Shown: positions 30,620 through 40,516, counted from the first letter of the stretch. The stretch: 64,000 nt of DNA from an uncultured Cytophagales bacterium (GCA_938002655.1 CALLAC010000010.1:84882-148881); one strand, 5' to 3'. The notes: generated from the letters alone by a model not told the origin. Translations and numbers: made by a program.

Positions 30620-31426
30620 ATGAACTTTGCTCTACTCAATGGCACCTTTAGCGAAAATTTTACCTCCAACCGTGCTTTTGAATATGGCGATGGTGTTTTT
30701 GAAACACTTATAGTACGGAAAAATAAAATTTTCTTTTGGGAAAAGCATTATCAAAGGCTTTGCGAGGCAATGCAGGCTCTTCAGCTTGAAAAGCCTGCTT
30801 TTTTTACAATGAACTTTTTGGAAAAAGCTATTTGGCAAGTAGCCAAAAAAAATGGTTTTACGGATACTTTTCGCATCAAAATCAATGTATGGCGAGATAG
30901 TGCAGGTTGGTATGCCCCCGAAAAAAACGAAATTTCGTGGCTTATACGTGTCTTTCATTATATTTCTAAAGCTCCCATCAAATCCAAAGCCATTTTTTTC
31001 GATCAAGTTCCTCTCGTAAATTCCTCTATTTCGCCCTATAAAACTTGTAATGCCTTGCCCTATGTACTAGCAGGCTTAGAAAAAAATAAACAAAAAGTTG
31101 ATGAAATTATTTTACTAGACTGCTACGGCAATATTGCCGATGCCTTGGTTTCTAATGTTTTCTGGATAACAAACAACACACTCTACACGCCTTCAATTGC
31201 TTGTGGTGGCAAAAAGGGAATTATGCGAAGCGTAATTTTAGAATTTTGTAAAGAAAATGGCATAGAAATTAAGGAAAGCTTTTGCCGCAAAGAAGAACTC
31301 TTGCATGCACAAACCATTTTTACAAGTAATGTAGCAGGTATTGAAGCTATCGAACAAGTTGAAAACCAACACTATACAACCAAACATGAATTTCTACAAG
31401 CTATCAGCAAGTTAATAGAAGCCTAA
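30620..31426 (+). CDS. Class IV aminotransferase / aminodeoxychorismate lyase-like
   Basis: NRAFEYGDGVFETLIVRKNKIFFWEKHYQRL, CYGNIADALVSNVFWI, IMRSVILEFCKENGI. Confidence 0.83.
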   Translation: MNFALLNGTFSENFTSNRAFEYGDGVFETLIVRKNKIFFWEKHYQRLCEAMQALQLEKPAFFTMNFLEKAIWQVAKKNGFTDTFRIKINVWRDSAGWYAPEKNEISWLIRVFHYISKAPIKSKAIFFDQVPLVNSSISPYKTCNALPYVLAGLEKNKQKVDEIILLDCYGNIADALVSNVFWITNNTLYTPSIACGGKKGIMRSVILEFCKENGIEIKESFCRKEELLHAQTIFTSNVAGIEAIEQVENQHYTTKHEFLQAISKLIEA

Positions 31427-31452
31427 ACCGATTGGTATAAAAACAAAATGCT

Positions 31453-32211
31453 TTAGGCATATCCCACGATTTTATAGACTGCAAAACCAACTATTTCGTG
31501 TAAAAGCACATACCAGTAATAAAGCGATTTTTCATTGGGTATGAGCCAAGCCGCCGGTAGCCAACTACGATTTTGGCTATAAAAATCTACCGAAAAAACA
31601 TCTACGGCAACACCTACTCGTTCAAAACATGCCTTGGCTCGCCGTAAATGAAAAGCCGAAGTAATCAGCAAATATTTTTGATTAGGAAACTGCTTTTGTA
31701 AAATTTTTGCAGAAAAAAGAGCATTTTCACGCGTATTCAGCGATTTTTCTTCTAGGATAATATCACTTTCGGCTACGCCTGCAAGCAATAAAATTTTCTT
31801 TATTTCTTTACCTTCATGAATATCTTTTTCAAAAAAATGCCCTCCCGAAACTAAAATTTTCTTGATTTTGCCCATCTTGTAAAGCAGAAATGTATGCGTA
31901 AGACGATCACCACCTTTGTTGAGATAAAGCCTATCGGCAGGTTCTTTCTGTGCATTTGAAATACCTGTGAGCAAAATACCTACTTCATAATTTTGCACTT
32001 TTTCCCAAGCTGTAGCAGGCACTTCCCAAGCCAACAGAGCTTCGTTGATAAAAAACGGATTGGTGAAAAATAAAAGCAAACCTATTCCCCAACGAAAAAA
32101 CTTTTCCTTGCGTTTAGAATTTTTACTAAAAATACTTATCGCAAAACAAATCAGTATCCAAGTAAGCGGCATTAGGAAATAAAAAAGCGTTTTAGAAAGA
32201 ATATAAAACAT
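31453..32211 (-). CDS. YdcF/ElyC/SanA family (DUF218) membrane protein
   Basis: GILLTGI...KILVSGGHFFE...KSLNTRENALFSAKIL...LLITSAFHLRRAKACFERVGV. Confidence 0.83.
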   Translation of the reverse strand: MFYILSKTLFYFLMPLTWILICFAISIFSKNSKRKEKFFRWGIGLLLFFTNPFFINEALLAWEVPATAWEKVQNYEVGILLTGISNAQKEPADRLYLNKGGDRLTHTFLLYKMGKIKKILVSGGHFFEKDIHEGKEIKKILLLAGVAESDIILEEKSLNTRENALFSAKILQKQFPNQKYLLITSAFHLRRAKACFERVGVAVDVFSVDFYSQNRSWLPAAWLIPNEKSLYYWYVLLHEIVGFAVYKIVGYA

Positions 32212-32287
32212 AACATCTCTTTTTGAAAGCAGAAAGTTAAGCAAACAATTTTACTTCTTTTATGTTTTAAGTGAAAAAGAAAAAGCT

Positions 32288-32707
32288 ATGTTAGCACAGT
32301 TGTTTTATGTAAGCAAGCGTTCGCCAAAGTGTAGCGACGAAGATATTAAAAAAATTTTAGAAGTTAGTGTAGCAAATAATGCTAAAAAGAACATTACAGG
32401 CGTTTTACTGTATTCTAAAGAAAAGTTTTTGCAATGTATTGAAGGCGAACTGAACCATTTATTAGCCCTTTACGACAAAATCAAGTTAGACAAGCGTCAT
32501 TCAGAAGCTATAATGTTAGGTCTAATTCCTGTAAAAGAGCGAAATTTTCCGAGTTGGCAAATGGCAGGTAAATCCGTAGATTTGAACAAAGTAGATTTTC
32601 AGTTGCAAATGAGTGCCGCCGAAAGAGAAGAATTTGCAGATATACTCTCGGGCAAGGCAAAGTCGGCAGAAAGAGTTAACAAAATCATTCAACTTTTCTT
32701 CAAATAA
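32288..32707 (+). CDS. Stand-alone BLUF-domain blue-light sensor protein
   Basis: MLAQLFYVSKRS...ILEVSVANNAKKNITGVLLYSKEKFLQCIEGE...NFPSWQM. Y7, N31, Q49, W90 and M92 match the spacing of AppA Y21/N45/Q63/W104/M106. Confidence 0.93.
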   Translation: MLAQLFYVSKRSPKCSDEDIKKILEVSVANNAKKNITGVLLYSKEKFLQCIEGELNHLLALYDKIKLDKRHSEAIMLGLIPVKERNFPSWQMAGKSVDLNKVDFQLQMSAAEREEFADILSGKAKSAERVNKIIQLFFK

Positions 32708-32713
32708 GCAATC

Positions 32714-32738
32714 AAACCTTCCTTTTCAAGGAAGGTTT
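32714..32738. terminator. Terminator hairpin between the BLUF gene and accB (convergent)
   Basis: aaaccttcctt-ttc-aaggaaggttt, perfect 11 bp stem. Confidence 0.7.
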
Positions 32739-32744
32739 AGTTAT

Positions 32745-33233
32745 TTAGAGTGGTTCAACTAAGAACAGGGGTTGGTCATATTCTACGGGGCTGGCATTTT
32801 CTACTAAAACCTTTACGATACGCCCTGCTACTTCCGATTCAATTTCATTGAAAAGTTTCATTGCTTCTATAATACACACTACTTGTCCGGGTTTGATTTC
32901 ATCACCTACATTGACAAAGTTGGGAGCATCGGGCTTGGGAGCTCTGTAAAATGTTCCAATCATAGGCGATTTGATAGTCAGATAGTTGCCCAAAGAAGTG
33001 GATTTGCTCTCTGTATTAGGTTGGACTTCTGTTTGTGGAGTTGGTTTAACATTGGGAGTAGTAGCTGTTGCCGCAGGTACTACAACAGAGGCTGAATTCG
33101 TAGGTAGTTCTATTTTTGCTGAGCCGCTATATCTTTTTACACTAATTTTGAATTCATCGGTTTCAATATGCACTTCATCAAGCGGTGATTGAGCGATAAA
33201 ATCTATCAAGTCACGAATTTCTTTAGCTTTCAT
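32745..33233 (-). CDS. accB: Acetyl-CoA carboxylase biotin carboxyl carrier protein
   Basis: MKAKEIRDLIDFIAQSPLDEVHIETDEFKISVKR...KSPMIGTFYRAPKPDAPNFVNVGDEIKPGQVVCIIEAMKLFNEIE. Confidence 0.94.
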   Translation of the reverse strand: MKAKEIRDLIDFIAQSPLDEVHIETDEFKISVKRYSGSAKIELPTNSASVVVPAATATTPNVKPTPQTEVQPNTESKSTSLGNYLTIKSPMIGTFYRAPKPDAPNFVNVGDEIKPGQVVCIIEAMKLFNEIESEVAGRIVKVLVENASPVEYDQPLFLVEPL

Positions 33234-33442
33234 TGCGAAAAAATTTTGGTGGAATACTCTTTTGCAAAGTGCCTCAAATATGCAAGGTTTTCTTGTAAAA
33301 ACAAAACAAGGTTTATAAATTTTTCTGCAATTGTTCGAAAGAAAGCAGGCAGTAAGAAGTAAAGTTTCAATGATGATGCATAAGAAAAAAAGCAAAACAC
33401 GTAATCGTTGTAGCTCAACTTTTGATGTATAGTTTTGGATTT

Positions 33443-34978
33443 TTACAAGTTTTCTGCATTATTTCTATACCATTGAGCTTGCTCTACGATTTTCTGCAAT
33501 TCTGTTGGGTGCATTTTAGAAAGCATCTGATATACGATTCTAATACGCTGATTTTTAGCAAGTTTTTCTCGGTGCCGATAGTGAAACTCCCAGTACAAAC
33601 TATTCAAGGGGCAGGCTTTTTCGCCGTATCTTTTTTTCTTGTCGTAGTAGCAATTTTCGCAGTAGTTGCTCATTTTATCCATATAATTTGCCGAAGCTGT
33701 ATAAGGTTTGCTTGCTATCAAACCACCATCGGCATATTGGCTCATACCTCTGGTATTGGTGATTTCAACCCATTCAATGGCATCTCTGTAAATTCCTAAG
33801 TACCATTTGTCTACTTCATCAGGCGAAACACCCAAAAGTAGTGCTATGTTTCCTGTAACCATGAGCCTTTGAATATGATGAGCAAAGGCTTCCTGCAGAG
33901 ATTGCATAATGACTTGCCGAGCACAATTCATTCGAGTTTTGCCCGTCCAGTACCAAGAAGGCAAAGGAGCTGAATGCCCCAAATAATTATTTTGGGCGTA
34001 ATCAGGCATTTTAGCCCAATACACACCACGCATATATTCACGCCAACCTAAAATCTGCCGTACAAAACCCTCAACCTGAGCTATGGAAATTTTTTCTGCA
34101 TTATTTTGCCAAGTTGTAATTGCTTTTTCTAGCACTTCCAAAGGGTGTAAAAGTTTTACGTTCAAAGCAAAAGAAAGTTGTGAATGGAATAAATGAGGTT
34201 CTTGTGTATGCATGGCATCTTCATAAGTGCCAAAATAGGGAAGCAAATTGTTTACAAAATGTTCTAAAAGCATTAAGGCTTGCTTACGTGAAATAGGTAC
34301 ATTCAAGATATTATTGTTTGGCAAAAAGCCAATGGTTCGAACTTTCTGTTTTTGTAGCAGTTCAATCAAATCGGCTACATTGTTGGGTAAATACAGCTCT
34401 TTGGGTACAGGAACTTGATAGCTAAATTTCTTACGATTTTCAGCATCATAGTTCCAGCGTCCTGTAAGAGGCTGGTCACCTTCCATTAGAATATTGTACT
34501 TTTTTCGCATTTGGCGATAGAAACTTTCCAAAAGATATTTTTTAGCCCCGAAATGCTGGTCAAGGTCTTCTCTTTTGCTCAAAAAATGCTCTGTATCAAA
34601 AGCTTGGCTTGCAATAGGAATATTTTGGCAAAATTCTTTTAGTTGTGTATCCAAGCGATACTCATCGGGTAATTGGTATTCAAATCGTCGAATTGGAAAT
34701 TTATGCATCAGAAATTCCAAATTTTTGCATAAGTCTTGTTGATTTTCAGGGTTATCTAATGCAAAATAAAAAACCTTATGACCTGCATTTTGCAATTCTT
34801 GGGCAAAATTTCGCATGGCGGCGAAAAAAGCAAGAATTTTTTGTACGTGATGCACAACGTAGTCAGTCTCTTGGCGAATTTCCATTAGCACGTAGAGCGT
34901 TCTTTCCTCTTTTTCTTTGAACCAAGAGTGATTGCTATTGAGTTGGTCGCCAAGTATAAGCCGAAGTGTCTGAAACAT
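33443..34978 (-). CDS. Cryptochrome/photolyase-related protein, FeS-BCP/CryPro class
   Basis: LRLILGDQLNSNHSWF N-terminus. One upstream Cys (RMNCARQ) sits 88 residues before CENC, followed by x12-C (CENCYYDKKKRYGEKAC), matching the 4Fe-4S Cys spacing of PhrB-type enzymes. Confidence 0.92.
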   Translation of the reverse strand: MFQTLRLILGDQLNSNHSWFKEKEERTLYVLMEIRQETDYVVHHVQKILAFFAAMRNFAQELQNAGHKVFYFALDNPENQQDLCKNLEFLMHKFPIRRFEYQLPDEYRLDTQLKEFCQNIPIASQAFDTEHFLSKREDLDQHFGAKKYLLESFYRQMRKKYNILMEGDQPLTGRWNYDAENRKKFSYQVPVPKELYLPNNVADLIELLQKQKVRTIGFLPNNNILNVPISRKQALMLLEHFVNNLLPYFGTYEDAMHTQEPHLFHSQLSFALNVKLLHPLEVLEKAITTWQNNAEKISIAQVEGFVRQILGWREYMRGVYWAKMPDYAQNNYLGHSAPLPSWYWTGKTRMNCARQVIMQSLQEAFAHHIQRLMVTGNIALLLGVSPDEVDKWYLGIYRDAIEWVEITNTRGMSQYADGGLIASKPYTASANYMDKMSNYCENCYYDKKKRYGEKACPLNSLYWEFHYRHREKLAKNQRIRIVYQMLSKMHPTELQKIVEQAQWYRNNAENL

Positions 34979-35007
34979 ATTCGTAGCTGTAAGCCATTAG
35001 TGAAGGT

Positions 35008-35532
35008 TCAAAAATTGATAAATTTTTCAATCTGATTATCAATAAGTTGCAAATAAAAATCATTGGTTATTTGCTCATTTTTCATATTTTTTTCAATCTG
35101 AATAAGTTTCACCTTGTAGCCCAAAATGTGTGCATTGAGGTAAGAAAAAATATCAGTTAGATGGCTAAGAGCCAAAGTTCCGCCTTGTATTCCGGCTGAA
35201 AGTCCTACAAGAGCAATTTTTTTATCTGTAAAAGCATTGGGGTAAGGCATTCCATCAATGAAAGCCTTTAAAACTCCGGGAAAAGAGCCATTATACTCTG
35301 GAACGATAAAAATGAGCTTTTCAGAAGCCAAGACCTTTTCACGCAAAGCATTGAAAACAGGATTTTTGCCTTCGTTTTCATAGAGAGCTGAAACGATAAA
35401 ATCGGGTGGTAAATCTTTCAAATTGATGATTTCGGCTTGGGCTTGCTTACTGTGTAAAACTTGTTGGTAATACTCGGCAATGATTTCAGAAGTAGAATCG
35501 TTTCGATTGGTACTTACAACAATGGTTATCAT
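35008..35532 (-). CDS. NAD(P)H-dependent FMN reductase
   Basis: MITIVVSTNRNDSTSEIIAEYY...KLIFIVPEYNGSFPGVLKAFIDGMPYPNAFTDKKIALVGLSAGIQGG. Confidence 0.87.
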   Translation of the reverse strand: MITIVVSTNRNDSTSEIIAEYYQQVLHSKQAQAEIINLKDLPPDFIVSALYENEGKNPVFNALREKVLASEKLIFIVPEYNGSFPGVLKAFIDGMPYPNAFTDKKIALVGLSAGIQGGTLALSHLTDIFSYLNAHILGYKVKLIQIEKNMKNEQITNDFYLQLIDNQIEKFINF

Positions 35533-35681
35533 ACAAACCAGATTTGACTGCTCGTTTTTCCAATTCAAAAACCTAAAAAAGCAGATAAAGTTTGCTTTTG
35601 CACAAATTTTTCTAAAAAAATTTGGATTACAGCAATTTTTCCTTGTATTTTGAAGGGCTAAATATTGAAAAAATAACAAGT

Positions 35682-37067
35682 ATGCAGAAACCGATTACTT
35701 CTACAAATGCACACCCACCTGGATTGTACTTGCTTTTCTTTACTGAAATGTGGGAGCGTTTCAGTTATTATGGTATGCGAGGCATTCTTACGCTCTATCT
35801 TTCCAAAACTGTAATGCAAGGCGGGTTAGGATTTGCCAAAGATGATGCCCCCATTATTTATGGCTGGTTTACAGGGCTTGTTTATCTAACGCCTATCATT
35901 GGAGGTTATATTGCCGATAGGTACATAGGACAGAGAAGAGCTATTCTCATAGGCGGTATTACGATGATGTTTGGGCAATTTAGTTTGGCTTCAACTCCTC
36001 AATTAGGGGTTTGGGCTACTTGGTTAGGGCTTGCATTGCTCATTATTGGAAATGGATTTTTCAAACCTAGTATCTCAACCATTGTAGGGGCATTATATCC
36101 ACAAGGCGACCCTCGTCGTGATAGTGCTTTTACCATTTTTTATATGGGTATCAATTTGGGAGCATTCTTTGCACCTTTGGTATGCGGTTATTTAGCAGAA
36201 GATTTATTTGCCGTAAAAAAAGTAGTTGATGGCAAAGAAGTTATTGAACGCTATGCTTTTGAATATGGCTTTTTGGCGGCGGGTATAGGTATGCTCATAG
36301 GACAGATTGTATTCAATACGCTAGCACCTCGCTTGCTTGGAAGTATTGGAAAAGGTGTAAAAATTCAAAGTAAAGAAGAGCAAGAGCTACACAATCAGCC
36401 ACTTACCGAAGAAGAACGCGATAGAATGGCAGTTATTCTAACGCTTACTATTTTTGCGGTGTTCTTTTGGGCAGGTTTTGAGCAAGCAGGCAGTTCCTTT
36501 ACCCTTTACGCCGATAGCTACATCAATCGCCAAATAGGCAATTTCGTCATACCTACGTCTTGGTTTCAGTCTGTCAATCCACTTTTTATTGTGGCTTTAG
36601 GACCGCTTTTTTCTATCCTTTGGTTGAATTTGGCAAAAAAAGGAAAAGATTTGAGCATACCCGTAAAAATGAGTTTAGGAATAGTTTTATTAGGCATTGG
36701 TTTTTTCTTTATGGTAGGAGCCGTATTAGAACGTGGTGGCAATAGCACCGATGTCAATATTAAAGCAAATTTGATGTGGCTGGTGCTTACGTACTTATTT
36801 CATACAATAGCCGAACTATGTCTTTCACCCATAGGTCTTTCAATGGTTACACGCCTTGCTCCCGTAAAACTTATTTCAATGCTTATGGGTGTTTGGTTTT
36901 TGGCTCCATTTTTGGGACAGACTGTGAGCGGTTATATTGCCAGCTATGTAGAAAGATTGGGAGCTTTGGAAATATTTGCCGCTATTGGAGGTTTTGCCAT
37001 ACTTGCAGGACTTGTGCTTTTTGCTATCTCTGGCAAGCTAGTAAAAATGATGCACGGCAGAGGCTAA
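35682..37067 (+). CDS. POT/PTR family peptide transporter (MFS)
   Basis: LYLLFFTEMWERFSYYGMRGILTLYL, GGYIADRYIGQRRAILIGG, FTIFYMGINLGAFFAPLVCGYLAE. Confidence 0.94.
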   Translation: MQKPITSTNAHPPGLYLLFFTEMWERFSYYGMRGILTLYLSKTVMQGGLGFAKDDAPIIYGWFTGLVYLTPIIGGYIADRYIGQRRAILIGGITMMFGQFSLASTPQLGVWATWLGLALLIIGNGFFKPSISTIVGALYPQGDPRRDSAFTIFYMGINLGAFFAPLVCGYLAEDLFAVKKVVDGKEVIERYAFEYGFLAAGIGMLIGQIVFNTLAPRLLGSIGKGVKIQSKEEQELHNQPLTEEERDRMAVILTLTIFAVFFWAGFEQAGSSFTLYADSYINRQIGNFVIPTSWFQSVNPLFIVALGPLFSILWLNLAKKGKDLSIPVKMSLGIVLLGIGFFFMVGAVLERGGNSTDVNIKANLMWLVLTYLFHTIAELCLSPIGLSMVTRLAPVKLISMLMGVWFLAPFLGQTVSGYIASYVERLGALEIFAAIGGFAILAGLVLFAISGKLVKMMHGRG

Positions 37068-37077
37068 CAAAATCAAT

Positions 37078-37105
37078 ACAGGGACGCAACACAATGCGTC
37101 CCTGT
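37078..37105. terminator. Bidirectional terminator / palindrome between convergent POT and SRPBCC genes
   Basis: acagggacgca-acacaa-tgcgtccctgt, perfect 11 bp stem followed by a T-rich tract. Confidence 0.75.
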
Positions 37106-37113
37106 TTATTTTA

Positions 37114-37587
37114 TTACTGCAAAACTGCTGTTCGAGGGAATATCTGTTCTAAGATCTTGTATCGATAGTCAAAAATGTATTCCAGACGCTTACGCACAAA
37201 AAGAGCATTGGCTATTTTGCCCAAAAGCCCCAAGGGAATCTTATAGCTTACCAAGTCTTCCATTTCTACGCCTTCACGAACCTTGCGAAAATGATGCTGA
37301 TGATGCCAAAAGCTGTATGGACCAAATCGCTGTTCATCTACAAAGAAGTAGGGTTCTCTAACATGGGTAATTTCAGTTACCCAGTTCATCGGAATGCCTA
37401 ACAAAGGACGTACCTTATAGGCAATAATCATTCCTGCATACATCTTCTGTTCGGGGCTGATAAGTTTCACCTCGAAGCCCATATCAGGTGGCGTTATTTT
37501 TTTCAGATTGAAGGGTGATGAGAAAAACTCCCAAGCTTCTTCCAAAGAAATAGGCAGAACTTGCTTACGATACAATTGGTAGAGCAT
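37114..37587 (-). CDS. SRPBCC-fold ligand-binding family protein
   Basis: LPISLEEAWEFFSSPFNLKKITPPDMGFEV...ITHVREPYFFVDEQRFGPYSFWHHQHHF. Confidence 0.83.
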   Translation of the reverse strand: MLYQLYRKQVLPISLEEAWEFFSSPFNLKKITPPDMGFEVKLISPEQKMYAGMIIAYKVRPLLGIPMNWVTEITHVREPYFFVDEQRFGPYSFWHHQHHFRKVREGVEMEDLVSYKIPLGLLGKIANALFVRKRLEYIFDYRYKILEQIFPRTAVLQ

Positions 37588-37659
37588 AAGTAGTACGGAA
37601 TAAATTTTTCATTTTATACTACTTGTACAGATAAAATGTTTTGCTTTGATATAGGAAAG

Positions 37660-38544
37660 TTATCCTTTTTTACGCATCTGCTCCAAAAAATCCCACATTT
37701 GTTCGGGTAGAGCAACAAGGTCGTTAAATTCGCCTGCTCCCCGAATCCATTCGCCACCATCAATGGTAATCACCTCGCCATTGATATAAGCAGAGAAATC
37801 GGACATCAGATAAGCGGCTAAATTGGCAAGCTCTTGGTGCTCTCCTACTCTACCTACGGGAATACGATGTTCAGGAGCGAGTTTTTTACCCAAATCTGTT
37901 TCGGCAAGTGCAGGCGGAAACAAACGCTCCCATGCTCCAGGGGTAGGAAAAGGACCAGGAGCAATAGCATTGAAGCGAATTTTATACCTTGCCCACTCAA
38001 CAGCAAGCGAGCGTGTAAGAGCCAGCACTCCTGCTTTGGCACAAGCCGAAGGCACTACAAAGCCCGAGCCTGTCCATGCATAAGTAGTTACAATACTTAA
38101 AACACTAGCTGGAATTTGCTCTTTTATCCAGTATTTACCGAAAGCAAGTGTGCAGTAATAGGTGCCTTTTAGAACAATGTCTACAACGGTATCAAAAGCT
38201 CTTGCGGAAAGTCTTTCAGTAGGACTAATAAAGTTTCCTGCGGCATTATTGACAAGCCCATTTACTTTGCCAAAACGTTCAATACTTTGGGTAAGCATTT
38301 CTTCTACTTCCTCATATTTACGCACATCGCAAGCAAAATAAGCGATGTTGGCATTATTGGTTTCTGATGCAAGTTTTTGAGCCGCTTCTTGCAAAACTTC
38401 TTTTTTTCGGCTTGTGATTACTACATTTGCCCCAAGTTCTAAAAAATACTTACTCATAGAATAGCCCAGACCTGTACCGCCGCCTGTAACTACTATGGTT
38501 TTGCCCGAAAGAGCATTTTCGCGTAACATTCCTTGTGTGTACAT
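37660..38544 (-). CDS. SDR family oxidoreductase (2,4-dienoyl-CoA reductase-like)
   Basis: GKTIVVTGGGTGLGYSMSKYFLELGANVVITSRK, VNGLVNNAAGNFISPTERLS, SACAKAGVLALTRSLAVEWARYKIRFNAIAPG. Confidence 0.88.
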   Translation of the reverse strand: MYTQGMLRENALSGKTIVVTGGGTGLGYSMSKYFLELGANVVITSRKKEVLQEAAQKLASETNNANIAYFACDVRKYEEVEEMLTQSIERFGKVNGLVNNAAGNFISPTERLSARAFDTVVDIVLKGTYYCTLAFGKYWIKEQIPASVLSIVTTYAWTGSGFVVPSACAKAGVLALTRSLAVEWARYKIRFNAIAPGPFPTPGAWERLFPPALAETDLGKKLAPEHRIPVGRVGEHQELANLAAYLMSDFSAYINGEVITIDGGEWIRGAGEFNDLVALPEQMWDFLEQMRKKG

Positions 38545-38589
38545 AAGTAAAAGTGGTTTATGGTTTAATGATTTTAGGAAAATTTAACT

Positions 38590-39759
38590 TCAAGCAATCA
38601 CTCCCGAACCTATGAGTTCATTTTTTTCGTACCAAACTACAAACTGCCCAGGCGTAATGGCTTGTTGAGCTTGTTCAAAAATAACATACAAAAAATTGGT
38701 TTCCTGATAAAGTGTAGCCTTATTCAGCGGCTGTCGGTAACGAATACGAGCCGAATATTCTCTTTTTTCGCCTACTTGCATACGCAAATCTTCACGAACC
38801 CAATGCACATCTGCATTTCGTACTCGCAAGCCTTTTCGGTTCAGAGCAGGGTGGTCGTGTCCTTGACCTACATAAACGATATTTTCTGTAACATCGGTAG
38901 CTATTACAAACAAAGGTTTGGGTTTACCTCCTACATTCAAACCTTTTCTTTGCCCAATGGTAAAAAAGTGTGCCCCAATATGCTCACCCACAAATTTGCC
39001 ATCAGAAGAATGAAAATGATAGGGTTCGGTAAGTGTATGTAGGTTGTCGTTTTTGCCGTTCTGCTTAAAAATGGGGCTGTTTGCGTCAATTTCAATAATT
39101 CTACCTTTTTTAGGAGCAAGCTGTTGTTGCAAGAAGTCGGGCAATCGAATTTTACCTACAAAACACAAGCCCTGTGAGTCTTTTTTTTCGGCAGTAATCA
39201 AATCTGCTTTTTTAGCAATAGCTCTCACCTCACTTTTCTGCAGATGTCCTATCGGGAAAAGAGCTTTGGCGAGTTGCTCTTGGGTAAGTTGGCAAAGAAA
39301 GTAGCTTTGATCTTTATTGATATCGTTTCCAGCAAGCAGACGATATATGGTTTTTCCTTCTTTGATAAAACTATCTTTCTGTGCGTAATGTCCTGTGGCT
39401 ACAAAATCAGCACCCAATCGGAGAGCGGCATTCAAAAACACATCAAATTTTATTTCTCGGTTACAAAGTACATCAGGATTAGGTGTTCTACCTGCTTTAT
39501 ACTCTGCAAACATATAATCTACAATTCGCTGTTTGTATGCCTTGCTCAAATCTAACACACGAAATGGAATATTTAGTTTTTCGGCTACGATGAGAGCATC
39601 GTTGCTATCTTCTACCCAAGGGCATTCATTATTGATAACAACGCTTTCGTCGTGCCAATTTTTCATAAAAATTCCAATTACTTCATAGCCTTGCTCTTTG
39701 AGTAAGTATGCCGCCACACTAGAATCTACTCCTCCCGACATTCCAACTACTACACGCAT
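38590..39759 (-). CDS. mnmA: tRNA-specific 2-thiouridylase MnmA
   Basis: [68 protein letters not shown]. Confidence 0.96.
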   Translation of the reverse strand: MRVVVGMSGGVDSSVAAYLLKEQGYEVIGIFMKNWHDESVVINNECPWVEDSNDALIVAEKLNIPFRVLDLSKAYKQRIVDYMFAEYKAGRTPNPDVLCNREIKFDVFLNAALRLGADFVATGHYAQKDSFIKEGKTIYRLLAGNDINKDQSYFLCQLTQEQLAKALFPIGHLQKSEVRAIAKKADLITAEKKDSQGLCFVGKIRLPDFLQQQLAPKKGRIIEIDANSPIFKQNGKNDNLHTLTEPYHFHSSDGKFVGEHIGAHFFTIGQRKGLNVGGKPKPLFVIATDVTENIVYVGQGHDHPALNRKGLRVRNADVHWVREDLRMQVGEKREYSARIRYRQPLNKATLYQETNFLYVIFEQAQQAITPGQFVVWYEKNELIGSGVIA

Positions 39760-40078
39760 TTGCTTATCCAGATTAAAATGATTTTCAAGATTTACAAGAA
39801 TTTGTCATTAGGTTTTCTAAACCTTTTAAAAAACGCTCGAAAATAGTTTTTTGTTAAGCATTCTGCAAAAATATTTATTGAGCTGGCATTATGGATAAAG
39901 CCGTTTCTATTTTTATGCTTGTTGTTGGCTTTTCAAAACAATATCCCACATTTTACTCTTGCTACTCGGATTTTGTAAGAAAATTTGAATATTTTTTTGA
40001 TTTTTTTTTGTTTTTCAGAAAAAAAATAGGTTCTTTGAAGAAAAATGTTCAATTCTCTCACAATTTAATTTTATTTTT

Positions 40079-40483
40079 ATGAAAAGACTATCCCAAATTT
40101 TGCTTTTAGTGGTAGCTATTGCTATGGTAGCCTGCAAAGGAAATCCCAAGGATTTAATTGCTAGAAAGTGGGTCATTGATGTTGAGGCTTTGAAGAAAGA
40201 AAGTGAAAAAGAAGGTAAAAAAATTTCTGATACCGAAATGAAACTTGCTGTAGATATGATGAAGGATATGTATCTTGATTTCAAAAAAGATGGCTCTTTG
40301 GAAGCAAGTATGATGGGACAAAAAGCCAAAGGCACTTGGTCTATTAGTGATGATGGTAAAAAGTTGAAAATGAAAATTGAAGGTGAAGACAAAGAAAGTG
40401 AAATAGAAGTTCTTGAACTCACTAAATCCAAAATGGTAGGAAAAGGCAATAACCAAACTTTAACCCTTAAAGCCGCCAACTAA
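40079..40483 (+). CDS. Small lipoprotein, lipocalin-like hypothetical
   Basis: MKRLSQILLLVVAIAMVACKGNPKDLIARKWVID...GTWSISDDGKKLKMKIEG. Confidence 0.6.
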   Translation: MKRLSQILLLVVAIAMVACKGNPKDLIARKWVIDVEALKKESEKEGKKISDTEMKLAVDMMKDMYLDFKKDGSLEASMMGQKAKGTWSISDDGKKLKMKIEGEDKESEIEVLELTKSKMVGKGNNQTLTLKAAN

Positions 40484-40516
40484 GTTTCAAAAAAGCCTTA
40501 TTCTTTGACCCAAAAG

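Noticed and set aside
37114-38544. SRPBCC and SDR genes as part of a LitR/CarH-type photolyase operon
   Set aside because: They are separated from the photolyase gene by a divergent transporter and a terminator. The SDR resembles dienoyl-CoA reductases, and no MerR/LitR regulator is present.
39891-40082. 63 aa ORF upstream of the small lipoprotein gene
   Set aside because: Phe-rich, AT-driven translation with no domain; more likely an untranslated leader.
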